From the NCBI GenBank assembly GCA_027489175.1, contig JAIYAE010000037.1, forward strand, positions 1-53,828: a DNA stretch of 53,828 nt. The letters are read 5' to 3'. Source of the DNA: Rhodobacter sp. GTDB lineage: Bacteria; Pseudomonadota; Alphaproteobacteria; Rhodobacterales; Rhodobacteraceae. Positions 44,696 through 53,037 of this stretch are shown here, piece by piece. The first letter of the stretch is position 1. The number at the start of each line of letters is the position of its first letter. Under the pieces are notes generated by a model. The model saw only the letters and a program-made list of their open reading frames with translations. It was not told where the DNA came from and made no database searches. The position numbers and the translations under genes were made by a program.

Positions 44696-45651
44696 AAGTT
44701 GCAAGCTATACCCGCTACGGCGGCCCCGAAACCATCCGTCTCTCAGATGCCCCGATCCCTTTGCCCCGCGCGGGTGAGGTTCTGATCCGCGTCCGCGCCG
44801 CCCCGGTGACCGCAGGCGATGCCCGGCTGCGGTCTGGCAAGGTGCCGCGCGGGTTGGGGCTGTTGCTGCGGCTGGTGATCGGCCTCAGCCGTCCCCGCGT
44901 CGCCCCGGGCTGGACCTTCGCGGGTGAGGTGGCGGGCCTTGGCGATGGCGTCACCAGCTTTGCCATCGGCCAAAGGGTCTTTGGCCTGATGGGGTTCAAG
45001 GGCGGCGCGCATGCCGAATATCTTGTGATCCGCGCCGATGGCATGGTCTTGCCGATGCCCGAAACCCTAAGCTTCGAACAGGGGGCGGCGTTCTTCTTCG
45101 GCGGCCTGACCGCGGCGCATTTCCTGATCGACCGGGCAAGGCTGGCCGCGGGCGAGCATCTTCTGGTGGTCGGGGCGACCGGCTCCGTCGGAGGGGCGGC
45201 CCTGCAGATCGGCCGCCACCTTGGGGCGCGGGTGTCGGGCAGCGCTTCACCCGGCAATCACCCGCTTGCCCGCAGCCTTGGCGCGGATCAGGTGACCGAC
45301 TACCGCAAAGGTCCGCCACCCGGCCCGTTCGATGTGATCCTTGATGTGATGGGGTCGCTCGGCTGGCAAGCGGCGCGGCCCCTTCTCGCCCCGGCCGGGC
45401 GGCTTGCACTGGTAACGGCGAATCTGGGTGAAATGCTTGGCAGCGCGGTCCGCCCCCGCCGTGAAGGGCGGATGGTCCTGACCGGTACCAATCCCGACAC
45501 CTTGGCCGCGATGCAGCGCCTTGTGGCCCTGCACCACGCGGGGAGCTATACGCCGATTCTGGGCCCGGTTCTGCCCTTTGCCGATCTGGCCAAGGCCCAT
45601 GCGATTGCCGACACGTTCCACAAACCGGGCAATCTGGTGGTGGTCATGTGA
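44692..45651 (+). CDS. Zinc-independent medium-chain dehydrogenase/reductase (quinone-reductase-like)
   Basis: A 319-residue MDR enzyme. The N-terminal GroES-like domain (about 1-120) lacks the zinc-ligand Cys/His of alcohol dehydrogenases; the Rossmann domain has HLLVVGATGSVGGAALQIGRHLGA (about 153-176). FAGEVAGLGDGVTSFAIGQRVFGL is typical for NADPH-dependent quinone oxidoreductases. Substrate unknown. It ends four bases into the next open frame and is coupled to the DUF2306 gene. Confidence 0.88.
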   Translation: MKVASYTRYGGPETIRLSDAPIPLPRAGEVLIRVRAAPVTAGDARLRSGKVPRGLGLLLRLVIGLSRPRVAPGWTFAGEVAGLGDGVTSFAIGQRVFGLMGFKGGAHAEYLVIRADGMVLPMPETLSFEQGAAFFFGGLTAAHFLIDRARLAAGEHLLVVGATGSVGGAALQIGRHLGARVSGSASPGNHPLARSLGADQVTDYRKGPPPGPFDVILDVMGSLGWQAARPLLAPAGRLALVTANLGEMLGSAVRPRREGRMVLTGTNPDTLAAMQRLVALHHAGSYTPILGPVLPFADLAKAHAIADTFHKPGNLVVVM

Positions 45652-45737
45652 CCCGGCGCCAAGCGGTTCCCGCCAGCCTGCTTGACAGGCCCGTCACTGC
45701 ACAGCACCTTGGCCGGAACCTATCAGGGACGCAGGGA

Positions 45738-46448
45738 ATGGTCAGGATATATCGGGAATCCTTCAGCTTTTTTGTAAGTTCCTTGCCAATGCTGCTGGCT
45801 TTTGCCCTCCTCATCGAAGGGTTGCTTTGGGTCTTGCAACCGAAGTCTGAGACCGGTGCCACCTTTGCCGCCCTCACGATCCTTGCCTATTACTTCCACC
45901 GGCATTTCCTGTTTGGTGAGATGCTTGGCCTGCGCAACCAGAAACCGGCCGACGGTGCGCCGCCCTTCAAGTTCGGCTGGTTTATCCTGATCAGCGTCGG
46001 GTTGGTCTTTGTGCCGATCGCATTGGCCTTTGCCATCAGCTTTTCCATGGCCGGGCGGTTTGCGCCGCTTCTGACGATTGCCGTCGCGTTGCCGACCTAC
46101 CTTATCGCCCTCAGCCTGTTTGGCACCGCACTGCCCGCGGTCGTGGCGCGGGATGGCAGCTACCGGCTTCAGCAAGGCCTACGCGCTGGGTTTCAGACGA
46201 TGTGGCGGCTTATTCTGGGACCCTGCCTCGTGGGCGCGGTGCTGGTGGCGCTGGCCGTGCTGAGCGGTCGTTGGGCGGCGGGCTTGCCCGACGACAGCCT
46301 GGTACTGCTGGCCTATTTCACCGCCGCACGGCTGCTGGGTTTTCTGCCGACGATCCTTGCCGTGGCCGTGTTGTGCGAGATGTATCGCAAGACCCGGCCC
46401 AAGCCCCTGGACGGGGGCCCGGGCCTTGCAAGTCAGACACCGGCGTAG
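45738..46448 (+). CDS. Membrane protein of unknown function
   Basis: A 236-residue integral membrane protein with about six helices ([100 protein letters not shown]). The open frame begins at 45648, but ATG 45738 with AGGGAC upstream fits better. No family recognised. Its end overlaps the convergent proS stop by 16 bases. Confidence 0.7.
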   Translation: MVRIYRESFSFFVSSLPMLLAFALLIEGLLWVLQPKSETGATFAALTILAYYFHRHFLFGEMLGLRNQKPADGAPPFKFGWFILISVGLVFVPIALAFAISFSMAGRFAPLLTIAVALPTYLIALSLFGTALPAVVARDGSYRLQQGLRAGFQTMWRLILGPCLVGAVLVALAVLSGRWAAGLPDDSLVLLAYFTAARLLGFLPTILAVAVLCEMYRKTRPKPLDGGPGLASQTPA

Positions 46449-47770
46449 ATCTGGGCCACCCTGTCGACGGCGGCTTCAGGTGACATTTCCTCGGACAGGC
46501 CGGTGCGGCGGCTGGTCAGTTCGACCACGCCATTGGCAAGGCCGCGCGGGCCAACGGTGATCCGCCAAGGCAGGCCGATGAGGTCCATCGTGGCAAACTT
46601 GGCCCCGGCGCGTTCGTCGCGGTCGTCGTACAGGGGCTCCAACCCCTTTGCGAGCAGCGCCTTTTCCAGCCCCGCGCACGCCGCATCCGCCGCCGCGTCA
46701 CCCTGTTTCAGGTTCACTATCCCCACCGGGAACGGCGTGACCCCCTCGGGCCAGATGATGCCCTTGTCATCGTGGCTGGCCTCGATGATCGCGCCCAGAA
46801 GGCGGCTGACGCCGATGCCGTGCGACCCCATCTCAACCGGTACCTTGGTGCCTTCAGCGGTGGTCACATAAGCGCCCATTGATTCCGAATACTTGGTGCC
46901 GAAATAGAAGATCTGCCCCACTTCGATCCCGCGCGCGACCTTGCGGCGGTCCGCCGGGATGGCGTCAAACAGCGCCGGGTCGTGGGTTTCATCGGTGCGG
47001 GCGTAAAGGGTGGTGAACTCCTCGCAGACCGCAGCCACCTCTGCGCGGTTGTCATAATCCACCGCCCGATTGCCAAGCTTGAGCTCGGTCACCGCAGAGT
47101 CGAAGAACACCTCGGACTCTCCGGTCGAGGCCAGCACCAGGAACTCATGCGTGTTGTCCCCGCCGATGGGGCCACTGGCCGCGCGCATCGGGATCGCGGT
47201 CAGGCCCATGCGTTCATATGTCCGCAGGTAGCTGACCATGTGGCGGTTGTAGGCGTGGAGGGCGGCGTCGCGGTCGACGTCGAAGTTGTAGCCGTCCTTC
47301 ATCAGGAACTCACGCCCGCGCATCACCCCGAAGCGGGGGCGCATCTCGTCGCGGAACTTCCACTGGATGTGGTAAAGCGTGAGCGGCAGGTCCTTGTAGC
47401 TGGTCACGTGGGACCGGAAGATGTCGGTGATCATCTCCTCGTTCGTGGGGCCGTACAGCATCTCGCGCTCTTGCCGGTCCTTGATCCGCAGCATCTCCTG
47501 GCCGTAGTCGTCGTAACGGCCGCTTTCGCGCCAGAGGTCGGCGGGCTGCAGGGTCGGCATGAGAAGGGGGATGTGACCCGCGCGTTCCTGTTCCTCGTTC
47601 ACGATCGTCTCGATCCGGCGCAGGACCCGCAGGCCCAGGGGCAGCCAAGAATAGATCCCGGCGGCCTGCTGCTTGATCATCCCGGCCCGCAGCATGTAGC
47701 GGTGCGAGACGATCTGCGCCTCGGCGGGGTTTTCCTTGAGGACGGGAAGGAAGTAGCGGGACAGACGCAT
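46433..47770 (-). CDS. proS: Proline--tRNA ligase (short alphaproteobacterial type)
   Basis: A 445-residue class II synthetase charging tRNA-Pro. It has the start [87 protein letters not shown] (motif 2 region), motif 3 with [19 protein letters not shown], and the anticodon-binding domain [14 protein letters not shown]. At about 445 residues it lacks the long editing insertion of E. coli ProRS, as usual in alphaproteobacteria. Ends 16 bases within the convergent gene. Confidence 0.97.
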   Translation of the reverse strand: MRLSRYFLPVLKENPAEAQIVSHRYMLRAGMIKQQAAGIYSWLPLGLRVLRRIETIVNEEQERAGHIPLLMPTLQPADLWRESGRYDDYGQEMLRIKDRQEREMLYGPTNEEMITDIFRSHVTSYKDLPLTLYHIQWKFRDEMRPRFGVMRGREFLMKDGYNFDVDRDAALHAYNRHMVSYLRTYERMGLTAIPMRAASGPIGGDNTHEFLVLASTGESEVFFDSAVTELKLGNRAVDYDNRAEVAAVCEEFTTLYARTDETHDPALFDAIPADRRKVARGIEVGQIFYFGTKYSESMGAYVTTAEGTKVPVEMGSHGIGVSRLLGAIIEASHDDKGIIWPEGVTPFPVGIVNLKQGDAAADAACAGLEKALLAKGLEPLYDDRDERAGAKFATMDLIGLPWRITVGPRGLANGVVELTSRRTGLSEEMSPEAAVDRVAQIYAGV

Positions 47771-47989
47771 GGAAGCCTCATGGAAAGGTGGGTCGGGGGT
47801 TTCCTAGCGGGTTGGGGCCGGGCAGGCAAGCGTCAGGGGGTGTCCCGGGCAGGGACATGGCGCGCCGCAAGCGATTCCAATGGGTTGGCTTTCCAGATTA
47901 ACCGGGCGTTAGGATATGCCCGGCAAGCGTGACGCCGGGAAAGCCGCGGTTCGCCGTCCAAACCCCTTGCCCGACCCTATCGGCAGGCG

Positions 47990-49147
47990 TCAGAAGGTCA
48001 GCGCATAGGTCACGCCAAACCGAAGGTCGCTCAGGTCTTTCAGCACTTCACCGCCTGAAACCTCGGCCGAGAACGACCCCGCCCCAAGCGAACCCGTCAG
48101 GCCCACGGTCGCCCGGGGCGCAGTGAACCACTGATCGCCATCAAGGCTGGATTTGGTGACGCTGCGCGCAAGCGATACCTCAGCATAGGGCACAAGGCCG
48201 GTGCCGCGGATGGGTCTGGCGCCTTCCACGCGCAAACCGGCGGCAAGCGACCAATAGCGCAGGGTTTCGGACGGCTGCGCGACACCGCTTTCGATGTAGG
48301 TGGGCAAATCCTCATGATAGCCGGAGACCCGCAGGCTGGGCGACAGGATCAGTGCCGGCGTTTCCCAAGTGCCCGACAGGCCGAGCGAGCCCATGATCCG
48401 GTCAGACCGGACTGTGACATCGGAAAAGGTGATCTTGGGCGAGCCGAAGCCCAGATGACCGTCAAGCAGGAAGGACGCGCCAATCGGCAGCCCGAAATAA
48501 GCCCCCGCGACCAAGGCGCGGGCCTTGGCCGGGTTTTCGCCGCCCAAGCGCAGCCAATCATGGCCAAGGTAGACGCCGACTAGCACCCCGCGACCGGTGA
48601 CGGCGTCATAGCCGAAGGTCAAGGTGCCGCCCTGCCCATCGCCAAGACCGCCAAGCCGAAGGCCGCTGACCGAGGTCCACCATTGCCCGGAAGGCGCTGC
48701 ACCAGAGGTGGACAGGGTGAAGGGCGACGCCGCAGTCCCCCCGCCCAGCCGACGGGCCACACGCCCGGCAACGGCGCCGGTCACAGCCTCCAACTGCAGG
48801 GTGGCAAGCGCCTTCGCCGCATCGCCCGGGCCACCGCCGACAAGATCAGCCAAGTTGACCAGCAGCAGCGTGGTATCCTTCTGGATGTTGTAATCGCTAA
48901 GGGTGCGCCCGTCTTCCAGAGTTTGGCCGCCAAACGTCAGGCGTTGCTGATCGGGTGGGATGCCTTCCTTGTCCTGGACCTTTGCCTTGACGTTGTCGAT
49001 GGAATCGCTCGGCTCCACCTCAAGCGCGATGATCCGGCCGGACTGGGTTTGCACAAAGATCTGCATGGCCTGCGCACTGCTGACCGAAATCAGCAGGACA
49101 ATCGCCACCAAACCAAGCAGTCTTGCCATACCCGCCCCCCGCAGCAT
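47990..49147 (-). CDS. Secreted ubiquitin fused to an outer-membrane autotransporter-like beta-barrel
   Basis: A 385-residue fusion. A signal peptide with Arg-rich start and long hydrophobic core ends SSAQA at residue 27 (21 residues if ATG 49129 is used). Residues 28-97 (DNA 48857-49066) are ubiquitin: [40 protein letters not shown] and [12 protein letters not shown] all align to human ubiquitin without a gap, about 54 of 70 identical. Mature ubiquitin would begin with its own Met1. Residues 108-137 form an Ala-rich helix like autotransporter linkers; 153-385 are alternating amphipathic strands ending YALTF, as in outer-membrane barrels. ATG 49147 follows AAGGAACGG. Lys27, 29, 33 and 63 (ubiquitin numbering) are kept; Lys6, 11 and 48 are not, and Leu8, Ile44 and His68 are Gln, Thr and Leu. 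The tail RLRGG is absent. Confidence 0.93.
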   Translation of the reverse strand: MLRGAGMARLLGLVAIVLLISVSSAQAMQIFVQTQSGRIIALEVEPSDSIDNVKAKVQDKEGIPPDQQRLTFGGQTLEDGRTLSDYNIQKDTTLLLVNLADLVGGGPGDAAKALATLQLEAVTGAVAGRVARRLGGGTAASPFTLSTSGAAPSGQWWTSVSGLRLGGLGDGQGGTLTFGYDAVTGRGVLVGVYLGHDWLRLGGENPAKARALVAGAYFGLPIGASFLLDGHLGFGSPKITFSDVTVRSDRIMGSLGLSGTWETPALILSPSLRVSGYHEDLPTYIESGVAQPSETLRYWSLAAGLRVEGARPIRGTGLVPYAEVSLARSVTKSSLDGDQWFTAPRATVGLTGSLGAGSFSAEVSGGEVLKDLSDLRFGVTYALTF

Positions 49148-49340
49148 CCGTTCCTTGCACGCCTAGCACGGTGAAGGTGCACTATTGGTTTACGTGGGCA
49201 GTGCAATCCGTGGCCCTTTGCCGGTTGCGCCACGGCGCGGACTCCCCAAATGGAGTGTGATGGGGTGGATGCGTCCTGCCCGTGCTGCTGCACTTTGGCA
49301 CCATGGGGCATTGACCCTTCCACTCTCTGGCGCACCAGAT

Positions 49341-49793
49341 CGGGTGCCTTCCCTCATGGCCGAAAGCGCCCGGGTTGAGGGGGCGGCCGACGCCGGTGCC
49401 CTGATCGCCGCCATCCGCCAAGCTGGATATGAGGCCAGGCCCGGGGGCGCTGGCGGGCAAAGCCTGTCCGACCGGCGCGAGGAAGAGGCGGCCAGCCTGA
49501 AGCGCGACTTGAGTGTTGCGGCGGTGCTGACCGCGCCGGTGTTCGTGCTGGAGATGAGCGGGCATCTGGTTCCGGCCTTTCACCACTGGCTGTTTGCCTT
49601 GATCGGACAGGGGACAAGGTAGTCAATCCAGTGCGTGCTGGCGACACTGGTGCTGGCCTTCCCCGGGTGGCGCTTTGTCCTAAACGGGGTCCCGGCCTTG
49701 TTCCGCGGGGCGCCGGACAGGTCCTCGCTTGTCGCGGTGGGCGCGGGGGCGGTCAAGGCGCAGTCGAAGTATCCCGTCACGCGGGGATTGTAG
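49341..49793 (+). pseudogene. Remnant of a copper-translocating P-type ATPase
   Basis: In one frame: the end of a heavy-metal-binding domain (SLMAESARVEGAADAGALIA, IRQAGYEAR), a linker, and the first ATPase helices (DLSVAAVLTAPVFVLEM and QCVLATLVLAFPGWRFVLNG, then GVPALFRGAPD and SSLVAVG). A TAG at 49620-49622 interrupts it where the family has Trp; the same frame continues to a second TAG at 49791. Upstream metal-binding Cys pair, phosphorylation and ATP-binding domains are missing. It lies next to the ubiquitin gene, in the opposite direction. Confidence 0.8.
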
Positions 49794-49913
49794 CGGCGGC
49801 GGCGGGGCTGGTTCTGCTCCCAGCGAACAGCAAGTCATAGCCTGCAAGCGATGGCCAGCAATCGACGGTCAGCACCGGCCGACGCGCTTGGTTCAGGCCG
49901 TCCCCACTCTACT

Positions 49914-50651
49914 TCAGACGTTCGACCAACCCCCGTCGATCACATGCGGCACGCCCGTCGTGAAGGCGGACTCGTCGGACGCGAGATACACCACCAGGGC
50001 TGCGATCTCTTCGGCGCTGGCAATGCGGCCCATCGGCTGGCGGGCGATGAAGGCCTTGCGGGCCGCCTCATAATCCCCGGTGTCGCGCATTCGTTGGTTC
50101 AGGGACGGGCTTTCGACGGTGCCGGGACAAATGCAGTTGCAGCGGATGCCCTTGGTCACGAAATCTGCCGCAATCGCCTTGGTCAGGCCGATCACCCCGG
50201 CCTTCGTCACCCCGTACACAAACCGGTTCGGCGCCGCGATGATCGACCCCACGGCCGAGGCCATGTTGACGATGTTGCCATGCCCGCGCGCCACCATCCC
50301 GGGCAGCACGGTCTTGCACATGCGGTACATCGCGGTCAGGTTCAGATCGAGGCTGAAATCCCAAGACTCCTGATCGCAATCGAGGATCGTGCCATTGGCG
50401 ACGAACCCCGCGCAGTTGAACAGGACATCGGGCGTTCCAACCTCGGCAAAGGTGGCGGTGATCGCGGCGGCATCGCGCACATTCAGGACGCGCGTCTGGC
50501 AGCCGGCAGCGGCCAGATCGGCCAGTGTGTCCGGGTTCACGTCCGTGGCGATGACCCGCGCCCCTTCCTTTGCCATCGCAAGGGCCGAGGCCCGGCCGAT
50601 CCCCTGCCCCGCTGCCGTCACGAAGATTGTCTTGCCGTCCAGCCGTCCCAT
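49914..50651 (-). CDS. SDR-family oxidoreductase (3-oxoacyl/sugar-acid dehydrogenase-like)
   Basis: A 245-residue NAD(P)-dependent short-chain dehydrogenase. The TAAGQGIGRA loop (12-21) follows strand KTIFVT; NCAG at about 80-83, Ser and the YGVTK motif (about 145-149) form the active site, and DGGWSNV ends it. The type matches 2-keto-3-deoxy-L-fuconate dehydrogenase/UcpA-like SDRs but the substrate is uncertain. ATG 50651 after GGAGGAATGGCG was preferred to ATG 50657 for spacing. A divergent sugar-mutarotase-like gene lies 171 bases away. Confidence 0.87.
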   Translation of the reverse strand: MGRLDGKTIFVTAAGQGIGRASALAMAKEGARVIATDVNPDTLADLAAAGCQTRVLNVRDAAAITATFAEVGTPDVLFNCAGFVANGTILDCDQESWDFSLDLNLTAMYRMCKTVLPGMVARGHGNIVNMASAVGSIIAAPNRFVYGVTKAGVIGLTKAIAADFVTKGIRCNCICPGTVESPSLNQRMRDTGDYEAARKAFIARQPMGRIASAEEIAALVVYLASDESAFTTGVPHVIDGGWSNV

Positions 50652-50822
50652 CGCCATTCCTCCGCTGATTTGCCGGCAGCCTAGCGCCAAGCAAACTGAC
50701 ATGCCAGTTGATTGGGGCCGGTTCATTGCGGCCAACCGACCGGCACGCCTTCGCGGGTGCCCCGCGCTTGCATGTCCTTGCGCGGCAGCGGTAGCCTGAG
50801 ACAAACCAAAGGGGTGGCCGCC

Positions 50823-51923
50823 ATGTCCAAGATCATTTCCGCAAGCGGCATCACCTTCCGCTTTGCCCCCCGTGGCGGCGTGCTGGAAGGCTTTACGGTC
50901 CAGGATGAGGGGGCAGAGATCACCCCCCTGCACCGCGCGGCATGGGCGGAAACCGAGGTGCCCGAAGACGCTCCGCCGCATCAGCGCTGGCTTGGCGGCG
51001 ATTTTCTGGCCGCGCCCATGGGCCCTGGGCCGGATGGCCTGCACGGGCGGACGGCGAATGGTGACTGGCAGGTCGTGGCGTCGCCCGAAGGCAGCTTGCG
51101 CGCGGTGCTGGACGGCGCGGTGCAGGGCGCGACCGTGGTGAAGGAGCTTTCGGTTACCGACGGCCACCCCTTCGTCTACCAGCGCCACCTGTTCATCGGG
51201 GGCAACGGGGCCTTGCCGGTGTCAAACCATGCGATGATATCGGTCCCGAATGGGGCCAAGCTCTCTTTCTCGCGCAAGCGCTGGTGGGAAACGCTGGCCG
51301 CCCCGATGGAGGTGACGCAAGGACGCTCAACCCTTGCCTACCCGCGCCGTCATGAGGACGCGGTTGAGTTTCCGGGGGCGGAGGGTGGGACGGTGAACCT
51401 GCACCGCTACCCCTGGGGCGACGCGCATGAGGATTTCGTGGCCGGGGTCGAAGACCCCGGATCATCCCTGGGCTGGACCGCCGTGGTGCGCCCCGAGGGC
51501 GACCTGATCCTTTCGCTGAAGAACGCACGCGCCCTGCCACTGACGATGCTGTGGCATTCCAACGGCGGGCGCGACTATGCGCCTTGGAACGGGCGGCACA
51601 AGGGCTGCCTGGGGGTCGAGGAGGGGGCGGCCTTGCCGGTCCTGGGCCTGTCATCGCACGAGGTGCCGGACCCGCTGACCGCCGCCGGCCAGCCCGCGCT
51701 TTTGACGCTGGACCCGATCGGCACGGTCGAAGTGCGCCATGTGCTGGGGGCGATCCGCTGGCCCTCGGGCCAGTCGGTCGCGGGGGTGATGCTGGAAGGC
51801 GATGTGCTGACCGTCACCGGCGACTGGGGGGCTGAGCGCAAGATTCCGATCCGGGGCGGGTGGCTGGGACTTGCGGCACCACCGTCGCCCTTGCGACCGG
51901 TTCTGGATGATCTGACTTTCTGA
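50823..51923 (+). CDS. Galactose-mutarotase-like protein (aldose-epimerase superfamily)
   Basis: A 366-residue cytosolic protein with a galactose-mutarotase-like beta-sandwich: PFVYQRHLFIGGNGALPVSN and HSNGGRDYAPWNGRHKGCLGVEEGA resemble the superfamily. The active His/Glu pair of true aldose 1-epimerases cannot be verified. The ATG at 50823 gives MSKIISASGITFRF. Together with the divergent SDR and convergent galE it may form a small sugar set. Function unknown. Confidence 0.6.
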   Translation: MSKIISASGITFRFAPRGGVLEGFTVQDEGAEITPLHRAAWAETEVPEDAPPHQRWLGGDFLAAPMGPGPDGLHGRTANGDWQVVASPEGSLRAVLDGAVQGATVVKELSVTDGHPFVYQRHLFIGGNGALPVSNHAMISVPNGAKLSFSRKRWWETLAAPMEVTQGRSTLAYPRRHEDAVEFPGAEGGTVNLHRYPWGDAHEDFVAGVEDPGSSLGWTAVVRPEGDLILSLKNARALPLTMLWHSNGGRDYAPWNGRHKGCLGVEEGAALPVLGLSSHEVPDPLTAAGQPALLTLDPIGTVEVRHVLGAIRWPSGQSVAGVMLEGDVLTVTGDWGAERKIPIRGGWLGLAAPPSPLRPVLDDLTF

Positions 51924-51951
51924 CCCGCAGCCCTGCCGACCGGTCGCGGAT

Positions 51952-52019
51952 CCGGAGTTTTGCAAAACTCCGGACCGGAGCCTTCAAAGGCTCCGGCACG
52001 ATTTTTCGACGAAAAATCG
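51952..52019. repeat. Cluster of three perfect palindromic hairpins
   Basis: Between the convergent mutarotase-like and galE genes: CCGGAGTTTTG-CAAAACTCCGG (51952-51973, 22 bases, fully palindromic), CCGGAGCCTT-CA-AAGGCTCCGG (51975-51996) and CGATTTTTCG-A-CGAAAAATCG (51999-52019). Each is a strong hairpin in both directions. They may act as a bidirectional terminator or as dispersed elements; the first two share the CCGGAG ends. Confidence 0.75.
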
Positions 52020-52028
52020 CTGCGCCGG

Positions 52029-53012
52029 TTACCCGCTGAAGCCCGGCTTTTGCGACCAGGCCCAGGTGTCGCCGATCATCTGGCGCAAAGAGGAATGCTG
52101 CGGCTCCCAGCCCAGAATTGTCTGAGCGCGAGTGCTGGAACAGACCAGGGCTGCCGCATCCCCCTCACGGCGGCTGCCAAGCACGAAGGGCACCTCGCGG
52201 TTGGTGACCATGCGGCTGGCTTCGATCACCTCGCGCACAGAAAACCCGCGCCCGGTGCCAAGGCAGAAGACGCCGTCGCCCTCTCCGGCCAAAAGGCGCT
52301 GCAGGCCAAGGACATGCGCCGCCGCAAGGTCGGTGACATGCACATAGTCACGGACGCAGGTGCCATCGGGCGTCGGGTAATCGGTGCCGAAAACGGTCAG
52401 GCCAGCGCGCTTGCCGGCGACGGCCTCCAGCATCAGGGGGATAAGATGGGTCTCAGGGGTGTGCTGTTCGCCAAGCTCACCTTCGGGGTCCGCGCCCGCC
52501 ACGTTGAAATAGCGAAAGATCACATGGTTGATCGCATGGGCTGCACCGAAATCGCGCAGCATCAGCTCGATCGCCAGTTTTGAGGCACCGTAGGCATTGA
52601 TCGGCCGCTGCGGCGTGTCTTCGGTCAGCAAGACACCATCCTGATCGCCATAGGTTGCGCAGGTCGAGGACAGGACGACATTGCGCACCCCTGCCGCCAC
52701 GCAAGCCTCCAGCAGGTTCTGCGCCCCGCCGACATTGACCCGCCAATAGCGCGCCGGGTCCCGCATGGACTCGCCAACCAGCGACAGGGCCGCAAAATGC
52801 AGGACCGCAACCGGGCGATGCTCGGCAAGGGCGGCGTCGATGCGGGCACGGTCCATCAGATCGCCCCGGACCAGCGGCCCCCAGTTCACCGCCTCGGCCC
52901 ATCCGGTTGCCAGATTGTCGAAAGTGACGGGCAGGAAGCCGGCCCGCGCCAAGGCCTTGCAGGCATGTGACCCGATGTATCCCGCCCCGCCGGTGACCAG
53001 AACAGTATCCAC
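52029..53012 (-). CDS. galE: UDP-glucose 4-epimerase
   Basis: A 327-residue extended SDR that interconverts UDP-glucose and UDP-galactose. The NAD loop is VTGGAGYIGSHACKAL (about 6-21), the catalytic segment has SSTCATYGD and YGASK (Tyr and Lys), followed by IFRYFNVAGADPEGELGE and CVRDYVHVTDLA. The GTG at 53012 follows GAGAGGG; the upstream ATG frame is unsupported. It lies 25 bases before the RTX gene on the same strand; a joint role in surface carbohydrate or secreted proteins is only suggested. Confidence 0.95.
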   Translation of the reverse strand: MDTVLVTGGAGYIGSHACKALARAGFLPVTFDNLATGWAEAVNWGPLVRGDLMDRARIDAALAEHRPVAVLHFAALSLVGESMRDPARYWRVNVGGAQNLLEACVAAGVRNVVLSSTCATYGDQDGVLLTEDTPQRPINAYGASKLAIELMLRDFGAAHAINHVIFRYFNVAGADPEGELGEQHTPETHLIPLMLEAVAGKRAGLTVFGTDYPTPDGTCVRDYVHVTDLAAAHVLGLQRLLAGEGDGVFCLGTGRGFSVREVIEASRMVTNREVPFVLGSRREGDAAALVCSSTRAQTILGWEPQHSSLRQMIGDTWAWSQKPGFSG

Positions 53013-53037
53013 GCAGCCCTCTCCCCGACCGGTGTTC

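Noticed and set aside
48833..48850. The GGG after the ubiquitin part (LVGGG) as a conjugation tail
   Set aside because: It is followed by more protein and does not have the RLRGG sequence, so it is not a normal processing or conjugation end.
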